From the NCBI RefSeq assembly GCF_014356525.2, contig NC_052511.1, forward strand, positions 27,150,097 through 27,214,096: a stretch of 64,000 nt of DNA. Reading direction: 5' to 3'. This DNA comes from Nilaparvata lugens. Taxonomy: Eukaryota; Arthropoda; Insecta; Hemiptera; Delphacidae. The translations under genes were made by a program, and so were the position numbers. The notes under the pieces are model-generated. The model made no database searches and was not told the origin of the DNA. It worked only from the letters and a program-made list of their open reading frames with translations. Positions 45,781 through 57,100 of the stretch are shown one piece after another (the stretch's first letter is position 1; each line of letters opens with the position of its first letter).

Positions 45781-46163
45781 ATATGTATGTATGGATGTAT
45801 ATTATATTTATTTATATATATATATAATATGGAGTTTGTTGTGAAAGATGAAACTCCTGTTCCATATTTACCTACATTAATGTCATAAGTATATTTCATG
45901 TTTCAGGCATCCCTGAGAGAAAATTGCGATTCAAGGGGAAATATTGCAATATTTCTTCAAAAGGACGAAGCAATCAGTAAAAAATGACGATTTTACATGG
46001 TAATTGTAATATTTCAGATAATACTCATTCACGGAGCAAACAATTAAGCAATACTATTCTGCAGACTACAGCTCACTAATAAAAAATAATTCAATTCAAT
46101 TTCTTTATTCCAATACAAAAACAATGTACAATATAGAACAGAATAATAATTATGGAATAATTA

Positions 46164-46200
46164 TTTCCCCGCATGGACTGTTGATCCGTGCGCGGGGAAA
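46164..46200 (-). other. LINE 3' UTR hairpin, copy C
   Basis: On the minus strand TTTCCCCGC pairs with GCGGGGAAA. Inside are GCAC, GGAT, CAACA and GTCC, then AT. The same layout as copies A and B, with a different stem sequence. The tail lies about 60 bases downstream. Confidence 0.7.
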
Positions 46201-48776
46201 AAGTACACAATCTATACAGGTAATACAAGTGCAAAAAAACAGTCAATAATTTATATTGATTCAAGCTCAACCTATAAATAAAAAAAAAGTTAAATCCTGT
46301 AATGTATAAAATACAAACTGTATGAATGATGATTCACACAGCACAAGTACCCGACTCAGAATACTTCATCTTCTTGTGAGCTATCTGAACTGACGATTTA
46401 ACAACCTTGAATAGAAAGTACAATATAAAAGCAGAATATAAATAATTGAAATAAATAAGAGAGGCACGAAGGGCTTGGAATACAAAATCACAAACTAGTG
46501 AGGTTTGTGGTTGAGCATGTGCCAACTGCTTCGTGTCACCTATATGGCGACTCCAGCAGCGCCGCGGCGGCCACCAGGCCGATTGAGCGGAGCCAAAAAC
46601 CTACTCTCTTTTGCAGTTCTTCTGCAACTATGATTATTTGTGGGAGGTTTCGATAAATCAAATGGGCAAGTAGAAAGGGATTACTGTTCAGTGACGTTAA
46701 GGTTGATCTGGTAAAGTTATATCCGTAATTTATTCGGTGTCTGGTTTGATAATCATGCTGTAAGTTTGTAAAGATATTGGTTTTATTTGTTTTTATAAAT
46801 GTGAGGATGGATTTCAAGTAAAGCTGGCGGATATCCAGGACCTGGAAATCGGAAAAGAGCTGGTCTGACGAGTATCTGACTGGTTTCTTTAGAATAATTT
46901 TTATAAGCGCTCTTTACTTGACAGCCAGAGGCTCAAGCACAGCGGCCGAGGCACCGCCCCACGCCACTACACCATATTGAAGCAGCGACTGAACATACGC
47001 AAAATACACACTCCTGCACTGATCCGCAGCCAGCAACCATGCCAGCTGTGAGAAGGCATACAATAATTTCCTCAATTTCCGTTAAACATTGACAATGTGT
47101 GGGAACCAACTCATTTATTCTTTATTCTTTATTATTCATTTTGTCATCAATTGTTATTCCCAAGTAGCAATACTGCTCCACACGCTCAACCTCGTCACAG
47201 CCGCAGGCGGCCTACCGCAGATCACCACAGGAGTGTATTGCAAGCCTTCTCAGCTCAGGATCGCCATCCTGTCTAAAGTATATAGGCAGAGACTTGGTTT
47301 TTCCGACATTCAAGGATAGGGTGTTCTGGTCAAACCACCTTTTAACTTTTAGTAGGTCTGAGGAGGCCTGTTCATAGACTTCGTCCCAAGAACTTCCAGA
47401 CGACACTAAAACAGTGTCATCGGCGAATAACAATAGTTTCCCTTCAATATTTACTCTAGTTATGTTATTGATATAGATAGAGAATAGTAGGGGGCCCAGG
47501 GTACTACCCTGAACCACACCATACTCGATGCTTTTTGGGTCACTCTGTGTACCGTTGATGGACACAAACTGCGACCTGTTTTCCAAGTAACTAATAAACC
47601 AGTCCAGGGATTCAACGCCGGCGTGCTGGAGTTTCACTATCAATTTATGTCTATCAATAGAATCGAATGCTTTTGCCAGGTCGAGGAATGTGACAATCAC
47701 CCGTTTTTTGTTGCCTATTTCTCCACTTATGTATCTTATTAATTCAAAAAGCGCGTGGGAGGTACCCCTGTCTTGTCTGAAGCCAAATTGAGAATTGGAA
47801 ATTATTTTCTCACGCTCAAGGTAATTTGTGTGTTGTATTTTGACGCATTTTTCAATTATTTTTGATACCATGCAAAGTATAGAAATTGGCCTGAAGTTTG
47901 AGGTAACATTTTTTTGTCCAGACTTAAATATAGGAACAACTTTTGCAATTTTAAGAACATTCGGAAATCTACCTGTTGTAAAACTAAGATTAATTATATG
48001 TAGCAGAGGTAACTGTAGTGTGTTAATGCTGTTTTTAATTAACTTGGTCGGTATTCCATCCCATCCCGGAGCCAGCGTCCGTCGCATGGTCGGCGTCGTC
48101 CACCTCGAGTGGACCAGTCGGCTGCAGTGCCCCGGCCAACCGCCAGCCAACCGAGGCAAAGTATTCATTGAAGGCATTACCTATTTGTTTAATTTCAGCG
48201 GGAGAGGCCTCACCGCCGCGCTCACAGTACGCCTGCAGCGGAAATTTCGGCTTGCCCGTGGATCGACCAGAAACCTCATTAATAACATTCCAGAATTTCC
48301 TAGAGTCTCCCCCAGCTTCACTCAATTTATTCTTATAATAATTGTATTTAAAACGCTTAATAGCTGCCTCAAGTGTATTTCGGAATCGAATAAATTTTTG
48401 TCTGAGTTGATTATTGTATGGATTTCTCCTGACCTCTTTACTCAACTTGTCACGACGACGCATCGATTGCAGGAGGCCAGAGGTTATCCATGGTTTAATT
48501 TTTTTCGTTTTAGCACACACTCTTTCGTATGTTGTGAACTGCTCCAAATTTTTCTGGTTTCTCATTGAAACTCTCAGCAGCCTCATCGACATCAGCCGCC
48601 TCGACCTCCCGTCTCCAACTCTCCACTTTCAAGGCTTCATCAATTCCAGACCAGTTAATGATCTTGGAATATTGGGTGTCACTATTTCTACTCGGTTCTA
48701 TCAACAAATTATTCTCCACTTCTAGCCCAATTACAAAATGATCAGTTATTCTCGTTTGAAGAATGAAAGAACATGC

Positions 48777-48890
48777 ATTGAAGTGGAACGGCAATTTGAT
48801 AAAGAAATGGTCTATGCATGTATTGCTATTGCTATTGAAGTGGAACGGCAATTTGATAAAGAAATGGTCTATGCATGTATTGCTATTGGG
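48777..48890 (-). repeat. 57-bp in-frame tandem duplication within LINE endonuclease
   Basis: ATTGAAGTGGAACGGCAATT begins at 48777 and again at 48834. The repeat length (19 codons) keeps the frame and duplicates SNTCIDHFFIKLPFHFN within the endonuclease region. Confidence 0.9.
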
Positions 48891-49440
48891 GCGCGTTATC
48901 CGGTCTATGCATGATATATAACCACATTCATATAGCATATCCAGATAGCGTTCCTCTTGCGAGTTTATATTTGGGTGAAGGATATCGCAATTTATATCGC
49001 CAGCTATGATTTTTAGATATGAAGGGTTAGTGTCGGTATGGAGCAAATTCGTTAAACTATCAATAAAGTATGGAAGAGATGAAGACGGGCTACGATAAAT
49101 ACAGAGAAGTTGACAAGGTGTATTGGCCCAGGTGAAATTGAAGGTCAAGATCGTTGCTAGCCCACCAATTGAGAACTGGTTACAGGTGACGGAAGATAAG
49201 CTATCATCCAAGTACACAACTATGCCATCACATTGATTCAATCAATTGTGACTTCGAAACAGTTGATACCCGTCAAGGCTCATGAGCTCACTATCCTCGT
49301 CCAACCATGCCTCGGTTAAAATTATAACATTAAATTTAGTTTTAATACCCTGCCACAATATGAGAAATTCATCAAAGTTCTTATTATAGCTACGAATATT
49401 GAGATGAAGTAATCTGAGTCTAACACAATTAATTGTTACA

Positions 49441-50094
49441 ATTGTTACAATGATAGATTTATATTTTTAATTTGACAAATTTCCTGTATTACGTACATGT
49501 TATAATATAATATTGTGTCCAATCCTTCTGAAATATTTTTTCTTTACAAAATTATGTTAAATTTGGAATGGAATTTCATTTAAATTCAGGGGAAAATTAT
49601 TTTAGGAAAATAAGTCTAAAGAAATGAAGCTTACATTTTTTTATAAAATAGAATTATAGATCCCTTTAAAATTAATGAAATAATAAAACAAGAACACAAA
49701 TTGTAACGTAACTATAGGGTATATTTAAAGGGTACTATGATTATATTTTATAAATACAAGAAAGTTGCCCTGAATTCATACATTTTAAAAAGCTTACATT
49801 CTTTGCCGTGAGGAGTGGGTACGGTATTCAAAGGTGAAGACCGAACATTCCCAAAATTTCTTGAAATCAAAAACTTGGAAATCTCTTACAAAGATCTACT
49901 TCCAGAAATGAAAACTTAATTTACCTTTTGATGACACTGGACGTGTTGAGAATATAATGTACATATTGAATTGAGGAAACATTCAAATTTGAGACATTCA
50001 GACCTTTATACTGAAATAATAATCTAAAATCAATCGAAGATTTACTTTAAAAATCAGTAAATCGTCCTCCATTTTTTTCAATTTTATAAAAAAA
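49441..50094. other. Intergenic or LINE 5' flank, no feature recognised
   Basis: AT-rich. It may include a LINE 5' UTR at its left edge, but nothing diagnostic is visible. Confidence 0.5.
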
Positions 50095-50955
50095 CTAGCC
50101 GTCAGGCTCGCTTCGCTCGCCATATCAGTCTAGCCAGGAGGCTCTGCCCCCTGGACCCCCGACTGGATCGCCCAAAAATGAGATCCGTTTGGCCCGCTTC
50201 GCTCGCCTGCATTTTTCATTTGAGCATGCTTCATTCCATCAGAAAGTCAAAGTTCTTCCTCGCTCGGTTTAATCACCCAAACGCAAAAAACCCTAAGTTT
50301 GGGCATATCTTTGGCGTTAATTCAAATTCCTCCTAACACAACATTATTACACCCCAGCTGAGCTTCTGTAGTAAATTTGAACATTTCTGTTCATTTGTTC
50401 TCGATAACGCTGAGAAAGCGCAAAAGAACGCTGGAAAAACGCAGATTTTGGGCGTATCTTTGGCGTTATTTCAAATTTATCCAACACAACATTATTACAC
50501 CCTAGCTTAGCTTCAGTACTAAATTTGAACAATTTCTGTTCATTTGTTCTCGATAAATCTGAGAAAAAGCAAAAAAACACTGGAAAAACTCTAATTTTGG
50601 GTGTATCTTTGACGTTATTGTAAATTCCTTCTAACACAACATTATTACACCCTAGCAGAGCTTCTCTACTAAATTTGAACATTTTCTGTTCAAATCTCGA
50701 TAAATCTGAGAAAACGCTAAAAAACGCTGGGAAAACGCAGATTTTGGGCGTATCTTTGGAAATTTTTCCAAATCCGTTCTTAGTGCCCCTCTAAAGGGGC
50801 AACTGAACATACCTACCAAATTTGAACGTTTTTGGTCCGGTAGATTTTTAGTTCTGCGAGTGAGTGAGTCAGTCAGTCAGTCAGTGAGTGCCATTTCGCT
50901 TTCATATATATATATATATATAATATATATATATATAATATATATATATATATAG
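50095..50955. repeat. Modular repeat with three ~148-bp units and (TA)n end
   Basis: It begins ACTAGCCGTCAGGCTCGCTT and then has CTTCGCTCGCC words. Three units start ACACAACATTATTACACCC at about 50337, 50489 and 50635. Each has TAAATTTGAACA, TTTGTTCTCGATAA or a variant, AACGCTGG-AAAACGCAG and TTGGGCGTATCTTTGG. The end is GTCAGTGAGTGCCATTTCGC and a (TA)n run. It belongs to the same family as 5200-5880 and the edges of the 22-25 kb block. Confidence 0.7.
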
Positions 50956-51599
50956 AAAAGGAACTGAAACCACAAGAAAATTGTCAATTTATTACATACT
51001 ACGCCGTCTCAACATTGTACTAGTCTTGCATTCCTGAATAAGTATTTGAATATCTAAACACAGTGTATCCAACACTCATATCCACCTAAAATCTCCACAT
51101 TGTTTTACAACAATAATATTGTCTTCTTTAAACAGCTAACATCCTATTTCTCTACAGCATTATTTCTGTCAAACAATGAAAGCGATAGTTGATGTTATGC
51201 TTTACATTCCACTCTTGTCGTAGTAACATATTTGAACAAAACTACCAACATACATCTTGTAAACATATTCAAGTGTGGGTTACTAAGAACTCCCACCACA
51301 AGTCACATCAGTTTTCTTTCAACTGTCGTATTCAGATCATCATCATCACCTCCGCTACCTCTCCAGCCATCCGCAACCATTTCTACTTCTCTTTTGAACC
51401 TCTCCTTTCCTCTTTGATCGTCTTCACGCCTATCCTCCTTCCTCCCTTTCCTTGTATCAAGGATCGCCCCTTCCGTTTCACTAGTTCGGCTCGCGTCAGA
51501 GAAAACCGATCGTAAATGATCACTTCCATGCATTTCGGTTTCAGACTTTCGCTGTTCACCAACAACTCTGAACGCTGCTCTTCGCGGCTTCAGAAAGCG
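50956..51599. other. Possible promoter region of the signal-peptide gene
   Basis: 51330-51530 is pyrimidine-rich on the + strand. 51480-51660 is GC-richer (GCTCTTCGCGGC, AAAGCGCGCGAAG, CCGCCGCGAATT). No TATA box is evident. The 108-codon + frame and 76-codon - frame here have no domain. Confidence 0.35.
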
Positions 51600-51869
51600 C
51601 GCGAAGACTGTGTCAGCTGATCTGAACCGTTACGACATTCATCCGCCGCGAATTTGATCAGTGGTTCGAATATTTAACTTGCGGTTTCCAATCCGTATTC
51701 AAGTATCACTCCAATTTCATCGTATGGTTTATCTTGGAATTACAATATTGATGAGATTCGTGGTCTAGGATTATTTACGTTTACGAAATGGAGTGTTTTT
51801 CCAGTTTTTTGGCTACAAACAATCTGTGTAATCGTTCATCGCGTGATTTGTAATTGGACGATGGATTAA
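51600..51869 (+). other. Candidate 5' noncoding exon
   Basis: A strong donor A|GTGAGT lies at 51869/51870 downstream of GC-richer DNA. The exon 52836-53174 has its own acceptor, and a stop (ATGGATTAA) precedes this donor, so the start codon would lie in the next exon. The 5' edge is not determined. Confidence 0.3.
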
Positions 51870-52027
51870 GTGAGTTTAACCTCAATAATAATCAAGTCAA
51901 TTGAAATTTCTGCTTGTAAGGTTTGAATTCACTTTGGAGTACTTTAATAAATGAACATTGTATGAAGGGGAAAACTAATTCATAAGTCGATTTTGAGACT
52001 ATTATAATGTACAAATTACATTAAATA

Positions 52028-52177
52028 ATTGAAGAGACTTGAAATGTTGTCAAAAATCCACTTTATTTGAATAAAAATTAATATTTCACAGGAGCATGCT
52101 TTCGTGTGTGCTCCTGTAAAATATCAATTTTTATTCAAATAAAGTGAATTTTTGACAACATTTCAAGTCTCTTCAAT
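52028..52177. mobile_element. 150-bp near-perfect foldback, Penelope-like tail
   Basis: ATTGAAGAGACTTGAAATG at the left and its complement at the right close a hairpin whose arms include TTGTCAAAAATCCACTTTA and TTTGAATAAAAATT. The centre reads AGGAGCATGC TTTCG TGTGTGCTCCT. The TGTTGTCAA..TCCA words agree with the arms of 781-1429. It lies in the putative first intron. Confidence 0.7.
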
Positions 52178-52835
52178 TATGGAAAAGTTCCACAACATCA
52201 ACATTCACGTTACAAACTTACATTAGATAACATAATATAAATGGAAAAAAAATATAAGGTAATCTTTCAAGTGATGAATGATTTCATATTACATGAGTTT
52301 TGAGAGGATTGAATCACTTGGAATTGTTCAATTTCTCAAGGTTCCAATCTTTAAGCTTTTTAAATATTATTTCCCGTAATATAAAAAATAACCTATCATT
52401 GTTTCCTCCCTTCCTTGTGGATTTACGATTTGAAGTAGGTTTATAAATTTGTTTTATTTTAGTTATAGGTTGAATTTTGGGAATTTATATGAATCTAGAA
52501 ACAAAACAAGCTTCTCAGTTGTTTTCCAAACTATTCCCCTACAAATTTGAAACTTTCAAGTCAAAGAGCAAATGAACTTGCAATTAATCACTGGTATTAG
52601 TTAATATTAGTATTCCTGAGGGCAAAGAGTAGTTTGACGATCATTGTCTCATAATTTGGAAGGAATAATCCGTTGTATCAGGATTCAACTCATTATTAGA
52701 AGCTGATAATCTAGTATTTTCTCTTCTGTGTTATTCAAATAATTGATAATATTAGGAGTATGAATGATTACTCTTCATTCTTAGCAGCAAATCAAAGACA
52801 TATATAATATTAATAATGAACCTTGAATATTTCAG

Positions 52836-53174
52836 TATTTGAAGTCCCTCGACTCCAACTGAAGTCATTTCTTCAACTTAATTTGTGTTGGCAGTCAGTG
52901 GCTTGCTTCTGCGGTCATCATGTCACCGAACGATTACACTTGAACGTCTCAACACGATTTTACAATGCTTTAGCATTTGTGCTAAAGAATGAATCAGTGT
53001 GGGTGCAAAAAATGATGTGTTACTTCCGGCAGCAGTTATTTTGCAACGGAAACTCAGATGAATTTATGCCAAAGAAACTTTTTATCAGCGAGAATAAGCC
53101 GACAGCTTTCATCACATGTATATTGGTGTTGGGCGTTCTTCTTGCTGCACTTCCCGGGGCCAACACTGAATATG
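52836..53174 (+). CDS. Candidate 5' coding exon with signal peptide
   Basis: The acceptor AATATTTCAG ends at 52835. A donor TATG|GTGAGT follows at 53174/53175. The first in-frame ATGs are at 53012 and 53015, with another at 53066. From 53012 the exon encodes 54 codons plus one base: MMCYFRQQLF...FMPKKLFISE, then the hydrophobic AFITCILVLGVLLAALPGA, then NTEYG. A start at Met-19 (MPKKLF) gives the most regular signal peptide, with cleavage probable after PGA. The product would be a secreted or membrane protein whose mature part is encoded further right; no following exon is recognised in the window. The family cannot be told from the leader alone. The next intron contains a hAT element. Confidence 0.55.
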
Positions 53175-53342
53175 GTGAGTCATTTCCTAAATTCGTAAAT
53201 CATATTTCAATTTCTTGAGTGGAATATGAGTGAAAACTCATGTGAATCTCAACTTAGTCTAGATAAGGCTACTTATGAACTTAGTCTTTAGAGTTTAGAC
53301 AGCCATGTCTAAGCTCTACAAGTGAAATCCAATAGACTAGAC

Positions 53343-54097
53343 CAGGGCTCTCCAACCCACGGCCCGCGGGCCACATCCGGCCCGCGGATGGATTTTGTCC
53401 GGCCCGCCGAGAGTTATTGCAACAGATTTTTAAAAATACTGTATATTTTTATATACATTTTTGACAACAACTGTGAGTTCAGTACTCTTCTCTTACTAGC
53501 CACTCCATTTCTTAATAAGTGTAAAATTAGCTGTAAACAAGCAGCGATCAACCATTGTGAGATATTAGCAAATGGTCTGCACGGAATGTACATGTCCCTG
53601 TTCGAACGCTACAAAGAAGGTAACCAAGTTAAACAAGTGTGAGCAGACATTTTCAAAAATGAAGTTTGATAAATCCAAATACTTTCTTGTCAGATGAACA
53701 TTTGAAATCAATTTTAATGATCGGAACCACAAAGTTTGATCCTAAATGGGCGGAAAATTCAAGTGGAAAACAATTTCTCACTAAAAATGAGTACCTATTC
53801 TCTTTTAGCATAGTAACTTTTTACAAATTCATGCATTGTCAAGTTTTCTTATGAGCTTCTTACACTCAATAAATTGGACTTTGTATTAAAATAATATTAA
53901 TTGTTTAGTTTCTTCCAACTTAAACATACTTAAAACTCTTAAAACTCCTCATATTATATAATAATTGTACACCCCCCAAATCCCCCGTCGTGTTTGTCCC
54001 CACAAGTCAAATTCCACGTACATCCTTGTTATTGGCCCTCTAAGCCTCCCAAGAATTAACAATGTGGCCATTGGATAAAAAAGGTTGGAGACCTCTG
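53343..54097 (+). mobile_element. Deleted hAT element with perfect 8-bp target duplication
   Basis: The ends are CAGGGCTCTCCAACC and, reversed, CAGAGGTCTCCAACC. GACTAGAC flanks both sides (53335-53342 and 54098-54105). Inside, CEQTFSKMKFDKSKY and, after a frameshift, FLSDEHLKSILMIGTTKF represent the C-terminal dimerisation (hATC) region of a hAT transposase. The zinc finger and most of the catalytic domain are deleted. The left end is GC-rich (GGCCCGCGGGCC). It sits in the probable intron after the exon ending at 53174. Confidence 0.85.
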
Positions 54098-54105
54098 GAC
54101 TAGAC

Positions 54106-57100
54106 TCTATAAAGTTACTAATTTATAGTGTTACTCTATTTATTACTTGTATGCACTGTAATGTCATGATTGAATTAAACATTGAAATGCGAGGTTACCT
54201 ATGATAAACATTATTGAGATCTACTTGATCTCAATAATATGGTACTATGTTGTTCATTTCCAAGTACATAGTTTGAAAAATAGCATATGAACCAATAAAC
54301 TAATTTAGTCTCCTCTCTCCACCAGTAGTATAACACTGATATCTTGCTTGGCCAATTCAGCCAATGGTTTAAAAGAGAGAGAACAGGTAAGTTGTGTTGA
54401 TTTCAAGTAAGTGGGTTTCCGATAATTATTAGAGATAATTTTCTAAAATAAAATAACATATAAAATAATATTAATAATTAAAATAAAATAATTGGAAATT
54501 ATTGGAAATCTCAGGTGACAAAGATTTTCTTCTTATGATTAAAATATTTTTCAAAAATTTTTGTATAAATCACATAAAGTTTTGTGTGATATAAAATGTA
54601 TATTGTTCGATTGTAAAAAATAACTAAACCTACAAATTTGCGGATTCTATTTCACAATGAATATTCTAGTATTTCTTCAAATTGATTTTCAATATTCTAT
54701 AATAAAATTCACAATTTGATTTTTGGATCTTGTTTACTCGAATAGTAATTCCACAGGCCACTTCTAAATAATGATCTCGGCATTGAATTGTAGGTGGACC
54801 TATCATTGGAAGTTCTTCAAATAAATTGAGGTGCTCTCATCATATGAAAATATAACTCAAGACCATGAAGCTTTATTTAATTACTATTTAATATATCTAC
54901 CATTAACTGTATTCAATAAATACTACTATTCAATTCGTATCTTGAGTGAGCATTTTGGAGAAAAAATAGTGGAGGGTGATGATTTATTTCTGTATTCCAA
55001 CAACAACTTGAACGCTTTTACCATGATAAATAATTCATATCGTGAAAATGAAGCTGTAATTTGAGAACAGTAAAACTATCGAATATCACTTTCACTATAA
55101 TAATATTTGGCTCTTATGTGTATGCCATGCCTGTTTTACAGTCAACACAACAGGGAATTATAAATGTTGGAAATCGTTTTGCTATTCAAATAACGTTTCT
55201 AAGAGGATGTAATTTGTTACGAAAGTTATCTGAAGCTCAACAAAGTTACTAAGTAATATCTATTTCAGACAAGCTAAGATTCCGATTCACGTTTTCCTGG
55301 GAGGATTTATGTTTATGGAAATCTGGATTGTGTAAGATGTATCACAGTCTATTATTTAAGTACGTAACATCCAATTCGCCAAACTTAGACAACATTTTAT
55401 TTGAAATTTATTGTAGATGAGAATTAAACACATTCTCTTATTCCGTTAGACATCCTCTAGGTATTGGAAAATGAATGCAGAGAATTCAGTAGTTATGAGG
55501 ATTAATATGTCTTCATCAGTTCCACAGCTTTTTTGCGAGAGTTTTATTAAATAATTTTTATTATGTCTCATTATTTCTCATTAAATCCCGACCTGGGCAA
55601 GATATTTTTCTCGGGCTACTCCCGTGTTTCGGATGAATACGTTGAGCCATCGGTCCGACAATACGATGACGTCATTAGTCAGCATTTAATAGCGGTTAAA
55701 TCAAATAATAAACATACGTGCAACCAGGCTTTAATATTTCACAGCGGACAAATATTTCATTAAAATTTTTAGGAGCATGATAAATTTACTAAAATATGTG
55801 ATAAGTGAGGCTTGAAGGTGTTGTAATCATTCCATGATATTCTCAACTCAATAAATAGAAACAAATCTATGACTGTCTTGTTTGTGACAATTGAGAATCT
55901 CCAATTACTCAAAAACAAGTGAACAAGATTGTCAACAAATATCTTATGTCATTTATAGAAGGAGCTCGCTATAAAAAGTCGATTCAAGACACTGCTCAAT
56001 TTGAAAATAACAGATTACCAACCCACACGTTTTTAAAGCCGAATGTGGTTATTCAACTGGTTTGATACCAAAACGATCGATCAATTCAATGATTGCCGAT
56101 GGATTGAATAATTTATTAGAAAGTAAGAGTACTTTTCCTTTAACGACAATGACTGGCTGGGATGTTTCCAGCTGAGATAGACAGATAGTAGTTAGCGATA
56201 GAGAAAGAACGAAAAAAGCGCGTGAGAGAGAAAAGGTGTTTGTTCTTTCACTCGTCGATTTACAGACAATGACATTAAAAGTGGATTGAATAGCAGAGCA
56301 GCATCAGCATGCCGGAGTAGGCGAGGTGTACATCTGACCGAACAATCGAAAGGTGACCCTGGTTTAGTTCGGACACACACACACATGTCTCGGAGAAAGT
56401 TCCTTCTTTTATCCAAAGGCTTCCTTCCTGTGTCCTTTTTGGGAACGATCTACATCTTCTGGCAGGAATTAATTATTCAGTCACAAGCAGGGAGCCGAAC
56501 AACGTGATATTTATACAAGAAAGGGTACAGAGAAGACACGACCATAGGATAACCTTATTGTTTCAGATAGAACAACTGCTACAACTACTGTATGTAGAAA
56601 GAAAGAAAGAAGATTGCGATGATCACGCACATTGAATAGGAATGAGAAAAGCTATTGGTTTGTTCAACTTTGATGGCATTTGTAGTTGAGGGAGCTTTCA
56701 GGCGCTTCGTAGAATCGATCAGGATCATTGGACACTCTCCCGAAAGCGTCAAGTGAAAACAACTCACGAAAAAGCTTTCCCCCGGAAAGTAAGCAAAGTA
56801 GGTACCGTAGTTCACAAAATGTCTCAGCTCAGCTCATGTTCAATTAACTCATCACTGGACTGATTACTCTGTCTGCAACCAAGTACAATGCTTCTGGCAA
56901 GAATTCAAAGTGTCTTGACAGAGCCATGTTCATGGTTGCATGAATACCTAAGGCTAGATCATGATTCTAGTTAATATTGATAACTTGAAGTACACTTGGA
57001 TAGGGATTGCAAAATACTGTACATATTTAAACTCTTTGTACCTATATAAATGTGAATACAAAAATGTCCTCTACACTTGAATAAAAAATATTGTGACACA

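Larger units (their letters stand above)
46086..49440 (-). mobile_element. Near-complete CR1/Jockey-group LINE
   Basis: Read leftward from about 49435: LLHLNIRSYNKNFDEFLI, VIILTEAWLDEDSELM and GIVVYLDDSLSS; then LLCIYRSPSSS, LKIIAGDINCDIL and RITDHFVIGLE (AP endonuclease). A linker to about 48030 follows. RT (48150-47250) has GWDGIPTKLIK, NFRPISILCMVSKIIEKCV, SQFGFRQDRGTSHALFEL, FLDLAKAFDSIDRHKL, YGVVQGSTLGPLLFSIYINN and LLLFADDTVLVS (catalytic ADD). The C-terminus has YFAYVQSLLQYGVVAWGG and HLIYRNLPQIIIV, ending at ALLESPYR (about 46540). The 3' UTR has a hairpin at 46164-46200 and a TTGAATTGAA tail ending at 46086. Frameshifts and stops split the polyprotein. No ORF1 was found. The copies at 28010 and 43200 are truncated members. 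Confidence 0.88.

Noticed and set aside
47828..48725. Plus-strand frames of 246 and 103 codons
   Set aside because: They are antisense to the RT and linker of the LINE at 46086-49440.
51303..51565. Minus-strand frames rich in Lys, Glu and Arg near the candidate promoter
   Set aside because: The composition follows the pyrimidine-rich opposite strand; only a weak donor-like GTAGCG is near the end.
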